Shown here piece by piece: positions 17,035-25,223 of a stretch of DNA of 64,000 nt. Position numbers and translations under genes: made by a program. The stretch covers positions 55,696 through 119,695 of the forward strand of contig NZ_BSEN01000004.1 in NCBI RefSeq assembly GCF_027921845.1, in the 5' to 3' direction. The number at the start of each line of letters is the position of its first letter. Position 1 is the stretch's first letter. Source of the DNA: Leifsonia poae. GTDB taxonomy: Bacteria; Actinomycetota; Actinomycetes; Actinomycetales; Microbacteriaceae. The notes under the pieces were generated by a model. It was given only the letters and a program-made list of their open reading frames with translations, was not told where the DNA came from and searched no databases.

Positions 17035-17037
17035 GCT
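17032..17037 (+). promoter_or_regulatory. -10 hexamer fused to the upstream stop codon
   Basis: TAAGCT begins with the TAA stop of the dehydrogenase gene and is 6 nt before ATG 17044. The same promoter sequence and spacing occur at 13032. Confidence 0.65.
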
Positions 17038-17043
17038 CAGGCC

Positions 17044-18624
17044 ATGCGCAGGGTGGCGAACTCGATCTGGCTGAGTGGCCTGGTCTCCTTCGCGGCCCTG
17101 TTCCTGGTGTCGGGGGCCTGGTCCATCGCCACCCCGCTCTCGGCGAGCCCAGACGAGCCGTCCCACATCATCAAGGCCGCTGCGGTCGTGCGCGGTGAAC
17201 TCGTCGGCAAGCCCCTCCCGCAGTCCGGTTACACCGAGGTGCGCGTGCCGAGCGCCGAAGGCGACGCCTGGTTGTGGACGTGCTTCGCCTTCTATCCGAA
17301 CAAGTCGGCATCGTGCCAGGGCACGCCTCCCGGTTCGAGCGCCATTGTCACGGCGAAGACGTCGGCCGGGCTCTACAACCCGGTGTACTACGCCCTGGTC
17401 GGCTGGCCGAGCCTGCTGTTCAGCGAGCCGCACGCGGTCGTCTTCTCCATGCGGCTGCTCACGGCGCTGCTCTGCTCGGCTCTGCTGGCGGTCGCGGTCG
17501 CCGCCCTCTTCGCATTCCGGCGGTCGGCCGTCGCCGGTGCAGCAGCGCTCGCGATCGCGACGCCGACGACCATGTTCCTGAGCGGCAGCGTCAATCCGAA
17601 CGCCGTCGAGATCGCAGCGGGCGCAGCCCTGCTCGCTCTGCTGCTGCTGCTCGTACGCGGACCGGAGCTGCAGCGCCGGCGCACCGTGCTCGTGCTGATC
17701 GCCGTCACCGGCGTGCTGCTGGCCAACACACGAGCGCTGTCGCCGCTGTGGATGTTGCTGATCGTGATCATCGCCCTCGTCGCGGCCGACCCGGAGCGGC
17801 TCCGGGAGCTCTTCCGCCGGCCTGCGGTGTGGGTGACGATCGGGGTGGTCGGGATCGGTGTGATCGCGTCGGTGCTGTGGACGATGCGCGTGGGAGTGCT
17901 CTCCGGATTCGGGCACTTCCCCGGTCAGGATGTCAGCCCGTCCGGCGCCTTCATCGCGATGATCCTCGACCGCTCGTTCGACCGCGGGATGATCGGGCTC
18001 TTCGGCTGGCTCGACACCCCCGCCCCGCCGTTCGTGATCGCCTTCGGTACGCTGCTCGCGATGGGCACGGCCGTCGCGGCTCTCATCGTCGCCCGCGGAA
18101 GGCTCCTGGCCGCCGTGCTCGTCGCCGTCGCCGGCTACCTCCTCGTGCCCGCCGTGACGCAAGCGCTGTCGATCCGGCAGTCCGGCTACATCTGGCAGGG
18201 GCGGTACTCCCTCATCGCGTACGCCTGCGTCCTGGTGATCAGTGCCGTCGCGATCGCCGGGCCGGCTTCGCAGCCTGGTGCGCGGCCAGGGCCGGCGCGC
18301 GCCGGTGTCATCGTGCCCCGCCACCTCCTGCTGCGCGGGGTGATCACCCTCGGCGGACTCGCTGCGCTGGCGCAGACCTTGTCGATCGCGGGTGCGCTGC
18401 GGCGCTACGCGGTGGGAGAAGCGGGCACCTGGTCGTACTTCATCCTCGCGCCCCAGTGGCAGGCTCCCGGGTCGAACATCCTGTGGATCGTGGTCGCGCT
18501 CGCAGGCAGCGGACTCTTCGTCTGGCTGTGGGCGGCACGTGTGGCGGCCGAGACGGTCAGTCCTCGAACGCCGGATACGTCGGAGTCGACGGACTCGCCT
18601 GAATATCGAGCTGAAGCGCGCTGA
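17044..18624 (+). CDS. DUF2142 integral membrane protein
   Basis: The 526-residue protein starts with a membrane span and then has ATPLSASPDEPSHIIKAAAVVRGEL, the family's first-loop motif with the acidic-Pro-His core. About ten further hydrophobic segments follow. The family resembles GT-C enzymes that use polyprenyl-phosphate-linked sugars at the outer membrane face, a role that would match the GT2/GtrA pair just downstream. ATG 17044 appears leaderless. Its 3' end overlaps the convergent GT2 gene by 68 bases (18557-18624), so the last 22 codons are also coding on the other strand. A functional relation to the paralogue at 13044 is likely but not shown. Confidence 0.82.
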   Translation: MRRVANSIWLSGLVSFAALFLVSGAWSIATPLSASPDEPSHIIKAAAVVRGELVGKPLPQSGYTEVRVPSAEGDAWLWTCFAFYPNKSASCQGTPPGSSAIVTAKTSAGLYNPVYYALVGWPSLLFSEPHAVVFSMRLLTALLCSALLAVAVAALFAFRRSAVAGAAALAIATPTTMFLSGSVNPNAVEIAAGAALLALLLLLVRGPELQRRRTVLVLIAVTGVLLANTRALSPLWMLLIVIIALVAADPERLRELFRRPAVWVTIGVVGIGVIASVLWTMRVGVLSGFGHFPGQDVSPSGAFIAMILDRSFDRGMIGLFGWLDTPAPPFVIAFGTLLAMGTAVAALIVARGRLLAAVLVAVAGYLLVPAVTQALSIRQSGYIWQGRYSLIAYACVLVISAVAIAGPASQPGARPGPARAGVIVPRHLLLRGVITLGGLAALAQTLSIAGALRRYAVGEAGTWSYFILAPQWQAPGSNILWIVVALAGSGLFVWLWAARVAAETVSPRTPDTSESTDSPEYRAEAR

Positions 18625-19516
18625 TCAGCATCTGCGCCCCGAAGATCAGGGGCAGTGCGGCCAGCATGACGGTCGCGGCGGTCGCCACCACGGACCCGGC
18701 GACCTGGAAGCACACCCAGATCGCGATCCCCAGACCGACGCCGAAGAGGATGAGGCCGAGGAAGAGCAGCAGCGCGACCGGCGAGAACGACCAGAGCACG
18801 TAGCGGTACCAGATCCGGCGCCAGAACCCTCTGGTCAGCAGGCTGAGGAGCTCGGGGACCACCCGGGACAGCCGGATGCTCGACGCCTCGATGCCGTAGA
18901 CGGCGGGGATCGGGACGTCGATGGCGGGCACCTGCAGGATGTTCAAGTGGATCAGCAGGTCGTTCTCGAAGCTGTAGCGCTTGGCCACGGCATCGAGCGG
19001 CACCCGGCGCAGCACCTCGGTGCGCACGGCCGTGTAGCCGTTCTGCGGATCGAACAGGTGCCAGTATCCGGATGCCAGCTTGGTGAGGAACGAGAGCGCG
19101 ACATTGCCGAACACCCGGTAGCCTGGCATCCCGTGGAACGACTCGGGGGCGAAGAACCGGTTGGCCTTGGCGAACCCGTAGCCCTGCTTGGTCACGGCGT
19201 CGAGCAGCTCCGGCAGGTGCTCGGGGTCCATCTGCGCGTCGCCGGCCATGACCACGTTGACATCGGAGCCGAGCTCCATCGCGGCCCGGTGGGCTGTGAT
19301 GATCGCGCCGCCGACGCCCTGATTGACCTCGTGACGGATGAGCACGACCCGCTGGTCACCGACAGCGCGCACGGCGCCGGACGTGTCGTCGGGGCTGTGG
19401 TCGTCCACGATCACGATGTGGTCGACGAACGCGGGCATCGTCTCGATCACCGTGGCGATCATCCGCTCCTCGTTGTAGGCGGGCACGACCGCGGCGATGC
19501 GGGCTCCGTTGTACAC
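18557..19516 (-). CDS. GT2 polyprenyl-phosphate sugar synthase-like protein with C-terminal membrane spans
   Basis: The 319-residue protein has a dolichyl-phosphate-mannose-synthase-like GT2 domain (about residues 1-230) with VVPAYNEE, VDDHSPD and the metal motif AGDAQMDPEHL. Two membrane spans follow near residues 235-300. Such enzymes load a sugar onto polyprenyl phosphate at the cytoplasmic face. GTG 19516 lies one base after the stop of the GtrA gene, with AAGGACC as Shine-Dalgarno, so the pair is an operon. The GtrB/GtrA arrangement suggests a sugar that is flipped and then used by a GT-C enzyme such as DUF2142. The end overlaps the convergent DUF2142 gene by 68 bases. Confidence 0.88.
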   Translation of the reverse strand: MYNGARIAAVVPAYNEERMIATVIETMPAFVDHIVIVDDHSPDDTSGAVRAVGDQRVVLIRHEVNQGVGGAIITAHRAAMELGSDVNVVMAGDAQMDPEHLPELLDAVTKQGYGFAKANRFFAPESFHGMPGYRVFGNVALSFLTKLASGYWHLFDPQNGYTAVRTEVLRRVPLDAVAKRYSFENDLLIHLNILQVPAIDVPIPAVYGIEASSIRLSRVVPELLSLLTRGFWRRIWYRYVLWSFSPVALLLFLGLILFGVGLGIAIWVCFQVAGSVVATAATVMLAALPLIFGAQMLISALQLDIQASPSTPTYPAFED

Positions 19517-19517
19517 G

Positions 19518-19970
19518 TCAGGTCCTTTCGGTGCGGGCTTCTGCCACGTCGGGATCGGACGCGAACACCCAGTATCGGTAGGCGAAGTAGTTCCACGCGG
19601 TGCTCGCGACGGTCGCGATGACCTTGCCGCCGGCCCACCCCAGCACGGTGGTGTTCACGAGCGAGACGATGAGCACCGTCGCCAGCGTGTTGAACGCGAC
19701 GAGGAGCGTGTAGCGCAGGATGGCTCGGCCGTGGGGGGCGCGCGAGTCGAACGAGAAGATCCGCTGGATCGTGTAGGTGAAGGCGAAGCTCACGAGGAAC
19801 GCGACACCCGAGGCGAGCCAGACCGGCCATCCGAACACATCGTGGAGCAGTGCAAGGAGCCCGAAGTCGACGAGGAAGCTCAGGCCGCCGGCGATCAGGT
19901 AGCGGACGACCGAGCTGCGCAGGAGGCGGCGGGTGAGCGTCGCCCTCTCGTCGGCGGCGAACGGTGGCAC
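19518..19970 (-). CDS. GtrA-family membrane protein
   Basis: The 150-residue protein has four hydrophobic spans and the GtrA (PF04138) signatures RYLIAGGLSFLVDFGLLALL near the start and WNYFAYRYWVF near the end. The family is thought to flip polyprenyl-phosphate sugars across the membrane. GTG 19970 follows TACACT by exactly 6 nt, so it is probably leaderless, back to back with the equally leaderless wecB gene. The paired GT2 begins one base downstream of the stop. Confidence 0.88.
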   Translation of the reverse strand: MPPFAADERATLTRRLLRSSVVRYLIAGGLSFLVDFGLLALLHDVFGWPVWLASGVAFLVSFAFTYTIQRIFSFDSRAPHGRAILRYTLLVAFNTLATVLIVSLVNTTVLGWAGGKVIATVASTAWNYFAYRYWVFASDPDVAEARTERT

Positions 19971-19976
19971 GCAGAA

Positions 19977-19982
19977 AGTGTA
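19977..19982 (-). promoter_or_regulatory. -10 hexamer for leaderless gtrA-like gene
   Basis: TACACT on the minus strand is 6 nt before GTG 19970. The divergent leaderless promoter of the epimerase gene lies 49 bases away. Confidence 0.55.
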
Positions 19983-20030
19983 TGACCACGAGGGTCATCG
20001 GCCGTCGCGGCGCGTGCACTGCCCAGCAAG

Positions 20031-20036
20031 TAGGCT
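20031..20036 (+). promoter_or_regulatory. -10 hexamer for leaderless epimerase gene
   Basis: TAGGCT is 6 nt before ATG 20043. Confidence 0.65.
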
Positions 20037-20042
20037 CAAAGG

Positions 20043-21107
20043 ATGCGCGTTCTGAGTGTCGTCGGTGCCCGTCCCCAATTCGTGAAGCTCGCCCCCATCG
20101 CCGCCGCGATGCGCGACCGGGCCGAGCACATCGTGGTGCACACGGGCCAGCACTACGACGAGATCATGTCCGACGTCTTCTTCCGCGACCTCGGCATCCC
20201 TGCGCCGGATGTGAATCTCGCGGTCGGCTCCGGCAAGCACGGCGAGCAGACGGGCGCGATGCTCGCCGGGCTCGAGCCGGTCTTCGAGAAGTACCGGCCC
20301 GACTGGGTGCTCGTCTACGGCGACACCAACTCCACGCTCGCCGCAGCGGTGGCCGCGGTGAAACTGCACCTTCCGCTGGCGCACCTCGAGGCCGGCCTCC
20401 GCTCGTTCAACCGTCGTATGCCGGAGGAGCACAACCGGGTGCTCACCGATCATGCTGCCGACCTCCTCCTCGCGCCGACGCAGGTGGCGATGGACCATCT
20501 CGCAACCGAGGGTCTCGCGCAGCGCAGCGTGCTGGTCGGCGACGTCATGACCGACGTGCTGTACCAGGTGCGCGATCAGGTCGAGCGCTCCGGTCTCCGG
20601 CCGGCGGGGATGGAACCCGGGCAGTACTACGTCGCCACCATCCATCGGCCCGATAACACGGACGACCCGGCGCGACTCGCCGCCATCGTCGAGGCGCTGG
20701 GCGGACTCGACCGTCCGGTGCACCTGCTGGCGCACCCGCGCCTCGTCGCTGCGGCCGAGGCCGGGGGAGTCGACCTGCAGCAGGGATCGATCGTGCTGAC
20801 CACTCCGCTGGCCTACCCGGACCTGATCGCCGCCGTGTCGTCGAGCGCCGGAGTCGTGACGGATTCCGGCGGCCTGCAGAAGGAGGCCTTCCTCCTCCGC
20901 GTGCCGTGCACGACGGTGCGGCCCGAGACCGAGTGGGTCGAGACGGTCGAGCTGGGCTGGAACGAGCTCGTGGGGTCCGACCTGCCGCGGCTGCGTGCCG
21001 CGGTTCAGCGTCCGCGGCCGGCAGCGACCGAGGCGACACCGTACGGCGACGGGCACGCCGCGGCGCGGGTCGTCGACGTACTCAGCGAGCGGATGACGCG
21101 GAGCTGA
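20043..21107 (+). CDS. wecB: UDP-N-acetylglucosamine 2-epimerase family (WecB/WbpI)
   Basis: The 354-residue GT-B-fold epimerase converts UDP-GlcNAc to UDP-ManNAc, or in the WbpI subgroup UDP-GlcNAc3NAcA to UDP-ManNAc3NAcA. Visible are VVGARPQFVKLAP, HTGQHYDEIMSD, GDTNSTLAAA, HLEAGLRSFNRRMPEEHNR, the IHRPDNTDD segment and TDSGGLQKEAF. ATG 20043 follows TAGGCT by 6 nt. Which substrate is used cannot be read from the sequence; the presence of wbpB/D/E-like genes just downstream makes the WbpI role plausible. The stop codon lies in a short tandem repeat. Confidence 0.9.
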   Translation: MRVLSVVGARPQFVKLAPIAAAMRDRAEHIVVHTGQHYDEIMSDVFFRDLGIPAPDVNLAVGSGKHGEQTGAMLAGLEPVFEKYRPDWVLVYGDTNSTLAAAVAAVKLHLPLAHLEAGLRSFNRRMPEEHNRVLTDHAADLLLAPTQVAMDHLATEGLAQRSVLVGDVMTDVLYQVRDQVERSGLRPAGMEPGQYYVATIHRPDNTDDPARLAAIVEALGGLDRPVHLLAHPRLVAAAEAGGVDLQQGSIVLTTPLAYPDLIAAVSSSAGVVTDSGGLQKEAFLLRVPCTTVRPETEWVETVELGWNELVGSDLPRLRAAVQRPRPAATEATPYGDGHAAARVVDVLSERMTRS

Positions 21108-21161
21108 TCGAGCCGCTCTGATCGAGCCGCTCTGATCGGCCCGGGCGCTGATCGGGCCCGG
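21105..21161 (+). repeat. 14-bp tandem repeats with terminator-like hairpin
   Basis: Two perfect 14-bp units (21105-21118 and 21119-21132) and two diverged ones follow the epimerase stop. The diverged copies form a hairpin: CCGGGC at 21141-21146 pairs with GCCCGG at 21156-21161. The element lies between convergent genes and may terminate both. Confidence 0.5.
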
Positions 21162-21167
21162 TCGCGT

Positions 21168-22337
21168 TCAGGCGGCGCGGACCGCCTCGAGCACTCGCCG
21201 GGCGGCGGCCGTCCCCGCTGCGGCGATCGACGCGTGCTCGCGCGCCCATGCGGCCCGCCGCTCGCGCTGAGCCGCCGAGGAGCCGTCGGCCTGCGCCTCG
21301 GCTGCTGCGATCATGGCGTCGGCGACCGAGCGCGCGTCATGCCCGCACCGCCAGCCCAGGTCGTTGTCAGCGACGAGCGACGCGCCGGCACCCTCGCCGG
21401 CGAACACCACGGGGACACCGCACGCGGCGGCGGCGTAGGTCTTGGTCGGCTTGGCGAAGTCGTACCCGGCGCCGGGGCTGATGCTGGCGAGCGCAGCGGT
21501 CGCACTGCGGATCCAGGTGGCGGTCTGCGCGGGCGGGATCACGCCGCCGAAGAGCACCACCGTCTCGAGACCGAGCCGCGCGGCGGTGCGCTTCAGCTCC
21601 GGCTCCTCCACACCCTGACCGAAGAAGCGGATCGTCGCGTCGGGGAACACCTCGCGCACGAGGGGGAGCGCCTCGACGAACACCGTGGGGCTCTGCCACT
21701 CGGACATTGCTCCGGTGTACACGAACATCGGGTGCCCGACCTCGACCGATTCGCCCAGCGGCGTGAACGTGTCGGTGTCGACACCGTTTCCGACGACGGC
21801 GATCGACGAACGAGCCGTGCCGAACGCGGCGACCTTGTCGGCCACCTCGTCCGAGACAGCGACGACGGCGGCGGCGTTGCGGAGCACGAATCCTTCGACC
21901 GCGCGCATGATTCGGATGAGCGCGCCGGGTGCGCCGAGCGCGACCAGACCGTCCGTCCACACGTCGGCCGCATAGTAGGCGTACGGCCTCCGGCGCAGCC
22001 AGGAGGTGACCGCGACGACCAGGCCGGTGGTGGGCGGCGGCTCGGAGACGACGAGGTCGGCCGACGACACCAGGAGTCGGAAGAACAGCGGGATGTCGAA
22101 GCTGAGGTACTGCACGTAGCCGCGGACGTTTCCGCCTGCGTCTCGCAGTACCGGGAGCCGGCGCACCCGCACGCCGGCGTCGCGGGCAGGACGCCCGGAG
22201 CCTCGCGGTGGGTTCGTGGTGACGACGGTGACCGCTGCCCCCTCACCCGACAGCCCGCGTGCGAGAGCGCGCAGCCGGAAAGCCGCTGCCCCGACCTCGG
22301 GCGCATAGAGGCGGGAAGCGATCAGTACCCGTCGCAT
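21168..22337 (-). CDS. GT4-family glycosyltransferase
   Basis: The 389-residue GT-B protein starts MRRVLIASRLYAPEVGAAAFRLRAL, typical of WbuB/WcaI-like GT4 enzymes. It continues with PPPTTGLVVAV, YYAADVWTDGLVALG, VVGNGVDTDTF and a C-terminal GYDFAKPTKTYAAAACGVPVVFAG donor site. ATG 22337 has a GAGG Shine-Dalgarno; the longer frame to 22580 runs antisense-like over the neighbouring gene and is not used. It is the last gene of the operon that makes a diacetamido sugar, 8 bases after the oxidoreductase, and so probably transfers that sugar or an acceptor for it (inference). Confidence 0.88.
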   Translation of the reverse strand: MRRVLIASRLYAPEVGAAAFRLRALARGLSGEGAAVTVVTTNPPRGSGRPARDAGVRVRRLPVLRDAGGNVRGYVQYLSFDIPLFFRLLVSSADLVVSEPPPTTGLVVAVTSWLRRRPYAYYAADVWTDGLVALGAPGALIRIMRAVEGFVLRNAAAVVAVSDEVADKVAAFGTARSSIAVVGNGVDTDTFTPLGESVEVGHPMFVYTGAMSEWQSPTVFVEALPLVREVFPDATIRFFGQGVEEPELKRTAARLGLETVVLFGGVIPPAQTATWIRSATAALASISPGAGYDFAKPTKTYAAAACGVPVVFAGEGAGASLVADNDLGWRCGHDARSVADAMIAAAEAQADGSSAAQRERRAAWAREHASIAAAGTAAARRVLEAVRAA

Positions 22338-22345
22338 GCGTGACC

Positions 22346-23347
22346 TCACGCCGGCAGGACGACCGTCGCCGACTGCTCGGCCGACGCGAGGACGGCCTCC
22401 GCGACGCGGACGTTCTCGAGGCCTTCGCGCATGGTGACGATGCGGGCGGGAGCGTTCTCCCGCCCGAGGATCGCATCGCGGAAGGCCTCGTGCTCGACGC
22501 GCAGCGGCTCGCGCTTGGTGAGGGCGTAGCGCAGCACGCTGCCCTCGCTCACTCCCCGGAAAGCCATGACGGACTCCCACTCGGTGCGCGCGGTGCCGTT
22601 CTCATAGAATGTGAGATCGCCGCTGATGGTGTCGGCGACGAACGACCCGAACTCGCCGGTGACGACCGTGACCCGTTCCTTCATCGGCGAGAGCCAGTTC
22701 ACGAGGTGGTTCGTGATCACGTTGTTGCGCAGCCGAGCGGTGAACGACACCATGTCCTCGAACTCGCGCCCGCTGCGCAGCGCCGTGTGCGCCGACACGG
22801 ATGCGAATCCGCTCCGCGCGAGCCACGAGGTGAGGTCGATGTCGTGGGTCGCCAGGTCTTTCACGACGCCCACATCGGCGATGCGTGCCGGGAACGGTCC
22901 CTGCCGGCGCGTGGCGATCTGGTAGACCTCGCCGAGCTCGCCGGCCTCGATGCGCTCGCGGAGGCTGAGGAGCGCAGGATTGAAGCGCTCGATGTGTCCG
23001 ACAGCACCGACCAGGCCGGCGCGCTCGAACGCCTCGACGACCCGGGTCCCCGACTCGACGTCGCCCGCGATCGGCTTCTCGACGAGTGCGTGAACGCCGG
23101 CCTCGGCAAGGCGCAGTGCGACCTCTTCGTGCAGGAAGGTCGGAACGGCGACGACCGCCCCGTCGATGCCGAGATCGATGAGCTCGTCGACCGACGCCGA
23201 GATCGCGAGATCGCCGGCGACGCCGTGGGGGTCGCCGTACGAGTCGGCGACGCCGGCGAGCGTGACGCCCTCGACCTCGCGGATCACGCGGGCGTGGTGG
23301 CGTCCCATCATCCCGAGGCCGATGAGGCCGATGCGCAGGTCGGCCAT
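22346..23347 (-). CDS. Gfo/Idh/MocA oxidoreductase, WbpB/WlbA-like
   Basis: The 333-residue NAD-dependent enzyme has RIGLIGLGMMGRHHARVI (Rossmann fold), VVAVPTFLHEEVAL, the catalytic Lys motif HALVEKPIA and a DLATHDIDLTSWL active-site helix with conserved acidic and His residues. Homologues with this context oxidise C3 of UDP-GlcNAcA before transamination. ATG 23347 shares its A with the stop of the aminotransferase (TGATG), so the genes are translationally coupled. The much longer open frame upstream is the shadow of the aminotransferase gene. Together with genes on either side it builds a 3-acetamido sugar. Confidence 0.88.
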   Translation of the reverse strand: MADLRIGLIGLGMMGRHHARVIREVEGVTLAGVADSYGDPHGVAGDLAISASVDELIDLGIDGAVVAVPTFLHEEVALRLAEAGVHALVEKPIAGDVESGTRVVEAFERAGLVGAVGHIERFNPALLSLRERIEAGELGEVYQIATRRQGPFPARIADVGVVKDLATHDIDLTSWLARSGFASVSAHTALRSGREFEDMVSFTARLRNNVITNHLVNWLSPMKERVTVVTGEFGSFVADTISGDLTFYENGTARTEWESVMAFRGVSEGSVLRYALTKREPLRVEHEAFRDAILGRENAPARIVTMREGLENVRVAEAVLASAEQSATVVLPA

Positions 23348-24444
23348 CAGGCGCCCGCTCCCGCCAGTGCGTTGACGGCCTCGACGATGCGGTCGAGATC
23401 GCCAGCGCTCAGCGACGGGTGCACCGGCAGCGACAGAACCTGCGCGGCGGCGTGCTCGGTCTCGGGCAGATCCTCCGGACGGTTGAACGAGGGGAGGCGG
23501 TGGTTCGGGATCGGGTAGTAGACGCCGCTGCCGATCGCGTACTCCTCGCGCAGGGCGGCGGCGAAACCGTCGCGATCCTCCGGCACACGGATCGTGTACT
23601 GGTGGTAGACGTGGGTCGCTCCCTCGGCGACCGCCGGCGTCTGCACGCCGCGCAGGTTCGCATCGAGGAAGGCGGCGTTCGCGCGCCGCTGCTCTGTCCA
23701 GCCGTCGATCTTGGTCAGCTGCACCCGGCCGATGGCGGCGTGCAGGTTGGTCATACGGGCGTTGAAGCCGACGAGCTCGTTCTCGTACTGGCGTTCCATG
23801 CCCTGGTTGCGCAGCAACCGCAGCCGGCGGGCGACCTCGTCGTCGGAGGTCGTGACCATACCGCCCTCGCCGGACGTCATGTTCTTGGTCGGGTAGAGGC
23901 TGAACATCGCGAACGTCCCGAACGAACCCACGGGCTTTCCGCCGAATGACGCACCGTGGGCCTGGGCGGCGTCTTCGAAGAGCGCGAGGCCGTGACGGGA
24001 TGCGATCTCGCCGAGCGCGGTCATATCGGCGGGGTGCCCGTAAAGGTGCACGGGCATGATGCCGACGGTGTTCTCGGTGATCGCGGCCTCCACGGCGGCC
24101 GGGTCGAGCGCGTAGTGCCGGGGCTCGATGTCGGCGAACACGGGGCGCGCCCCGGTCAGCGCGACGGAGTTCGCCGTGGCGGCGAACGTGAACGACGGCA
24201 CGATGACCTCGTCTCCGGGGCCGACGCCGGCGGCGAGCAGACCGAGGTGCAGTCCGGCCGTCCCCGAGTTGACCGCGACGGCGTGGCGGCCGTCGACGAG
24301 GTGCGACGAGAACTCCGTCTCGAACGCGGCGACCTCTTCGCCCTGGGCGAGCATCCCGGACGCCAGCACGGCGTCGACCGCCGCGCGCTCCTCGTCGCCG
24401 ATGATCGGTTTCGCTGCAGGGATGAAGGCGGGAGCCTCGGTCAT
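23347..24444 (-). CDS. DegT/DnrJ/EryC1/StrS aminotransferase, WbpE-like
   Basis: The 365-residue PLP enzyme puts an amino group on a keto-sugar. The PLP Lys187 is in FSLYPTKNMTSGEGGM; Asp158 in LFEDAAQAHG binds the cofactor nitrogen; VNSGTAGLHLGLLAAG and PSFTFAATANSV are further family motifs. Length is normal. It overlaps its neighbours by one base at each end (TGATG junctions), so acetyltransferase, aminotransferase and oxidoreductase form one coupled unit. In the Wbp pathway the product is UDP-GlcNAc3NA, with an amine at C3 that the acetyltransferase then acetylates. Confidence 0.9.
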   Translation of the reverse strand: MTEAPAFIPAAKPIIGDEERAAVDAVLASGMLAQGEEVAAFETEFSSHLVDGRHAVAVNSGTAGLHLGLLAAGVGPGDEVIVPSFTFAATANSVALTGARPVFADIEPRHYALDPAAVEAAITENTVGIMPVHLYGHPADMTALGEIASRHGLALFEDAAQAHGASFGGKPVGSFGTFAMFSLYPTKNMTSGEGGMVTTSDDEVARRLRLLRNQGMERQYENELVGFNARMTNLHAAIGRVQLTKIDGWTEQRRANAAFLDANLRGVQTPAVAEGATHVYHQYTIRVPEDRDGFAAALREEYAIGSGVYYPIPNHRLPSFNRPEDLPETEHAAAQVLSLPVHPSLSAGDLDRIVEAVNALAGAGA

Positions 24445-25031
24445 CAGTCAACCTCTTTCAGTACATCGTCGTGTTCGCGGTATCGCTCGCCCGTGACGGG
24501 GCACACCCAGTCGTCGCCCTCGCGTTCGAGCGGCACTCCGGCCTTGCCGACCCAGCGGATGCGCCGGGCGGGCACGCCGGCCACCAGGGCGAAGTCGGGG
24601 ACGTCGGTGGTGACGACGGCTCCGGCGGCGACGGTAGCCCACCGGCCGATGGTCACGGGGGCGATGCAGACCGCACGCGCGCCGATGGAAGCACCGTCGT
24701 GGATCGTGACGCCGACCGGCGTCCAGTCGTGCGCGCTCTTCAGCTCTCCGTCAGGGGTGACCGCACGCGGGTACGTGTCGTTGGTGAGCACGACGGCCGG
24801 CCCGATGAAGACTCCGTGGCCGAGCACGGCCGGCTCGTAGACGAGCGCGTAGTTCTGCACCTTGCAGTTGTCGCCCATCCGCACGCCCGTGCCGATGTAC
24901 GCACCGCGGCCGACGATGCAGTCGGTGCCGAGCACCGCGTTCTCGCGGACCTGGGCCAGATGCCAGATCTTGGAACCATCGCCGATCGACGCGTCCGGCG
25001 AGACGTCGGCCTGAGGTGCGACAAAGACCAA
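24444..25031 (-). CDS. Left-handed beta-helix sugar N-acetyltransferase, WbpD-like
   Basis: The 195-residue protein is a hexapeptide-repeat (LbH) acetyltransferase with VAPQADVSPDASIGDGSKIWHLAQVRENAVLG, VYEPAVLGHGVFIGP and VLTNDTYPRAV. WbpD/WlbB homologues acetylate the 3-amino group of a UDP-3-amino-uronic acid with acetyl-CoA. A C-terminal extension holds a Cys-containing WVCPVTGERYRE stretch. The start is TTG 25031 with AAGG upstream; no ATG or GTG in frame would keep the first helix turn. It is the first gene of the operon. A minus-strand TAGTTT at 25095-25090 is a candidate -10. Confidence 0.88.
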   Translation of the reverse strand: MVFVAPQADVSPDASIGDGSKIWHLAQVRENAVLGTDCIVGRGAYIGTGVRMGDNCKVQNYALVYEPAVLGHGVFIGPAVVLTNDTYPRAVTPDGELKSAHDWTPVGVTIHDGASIGARAVCIAPVTIGRWATVAAGAVVTTDVPDFALVAGVPARRIRWVGKAGVPLEREGDDWVCPVTGERYREHDDVLKEVD

Positions 25032-25160
25032 CGCCTTGTGTCCTCTCGGGAGTGAAGGGTGCCCGCATTACAGGGGCGATTGCGCATCGAAACTACCACG
25101 CGAACCTCCTGGGAAGCCCGGCGGACGGCCAGGGCCCAGGTTCGCGGCGGGTGCCCGAGC

Positions 25161-25166
25161 TAAGAT
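25161..25166 (+). promoter_or_regulatory. -10 hexamer of the GT2-DUF2304 operon
   Basis: TAAGAT would start transcription near 25173. This leaves a leader of about 50 nt that carries the AGAGGAG Shine-Dalgarno at 25210-25216. Confidence 0.45.
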
Positions 25167-25223
25167 GGGTGAGCGATTCGAGCTGAACAGCCCTGACCCG
25201 GGCGACGACAGAGGAGACCACCG

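Noticed and set aside
15556-18324. Open frame of 922 codons on the minus strand
   Set aside because: Runs across the dehydrogenase and DUF2142 genes in the opposite strand; His/Arg/Asp-rich low-complexity product.
21105-21161. CRISPR-like array
   Set aside because: Units are 14 bp and contiguous, with no spacers and no cas genes.
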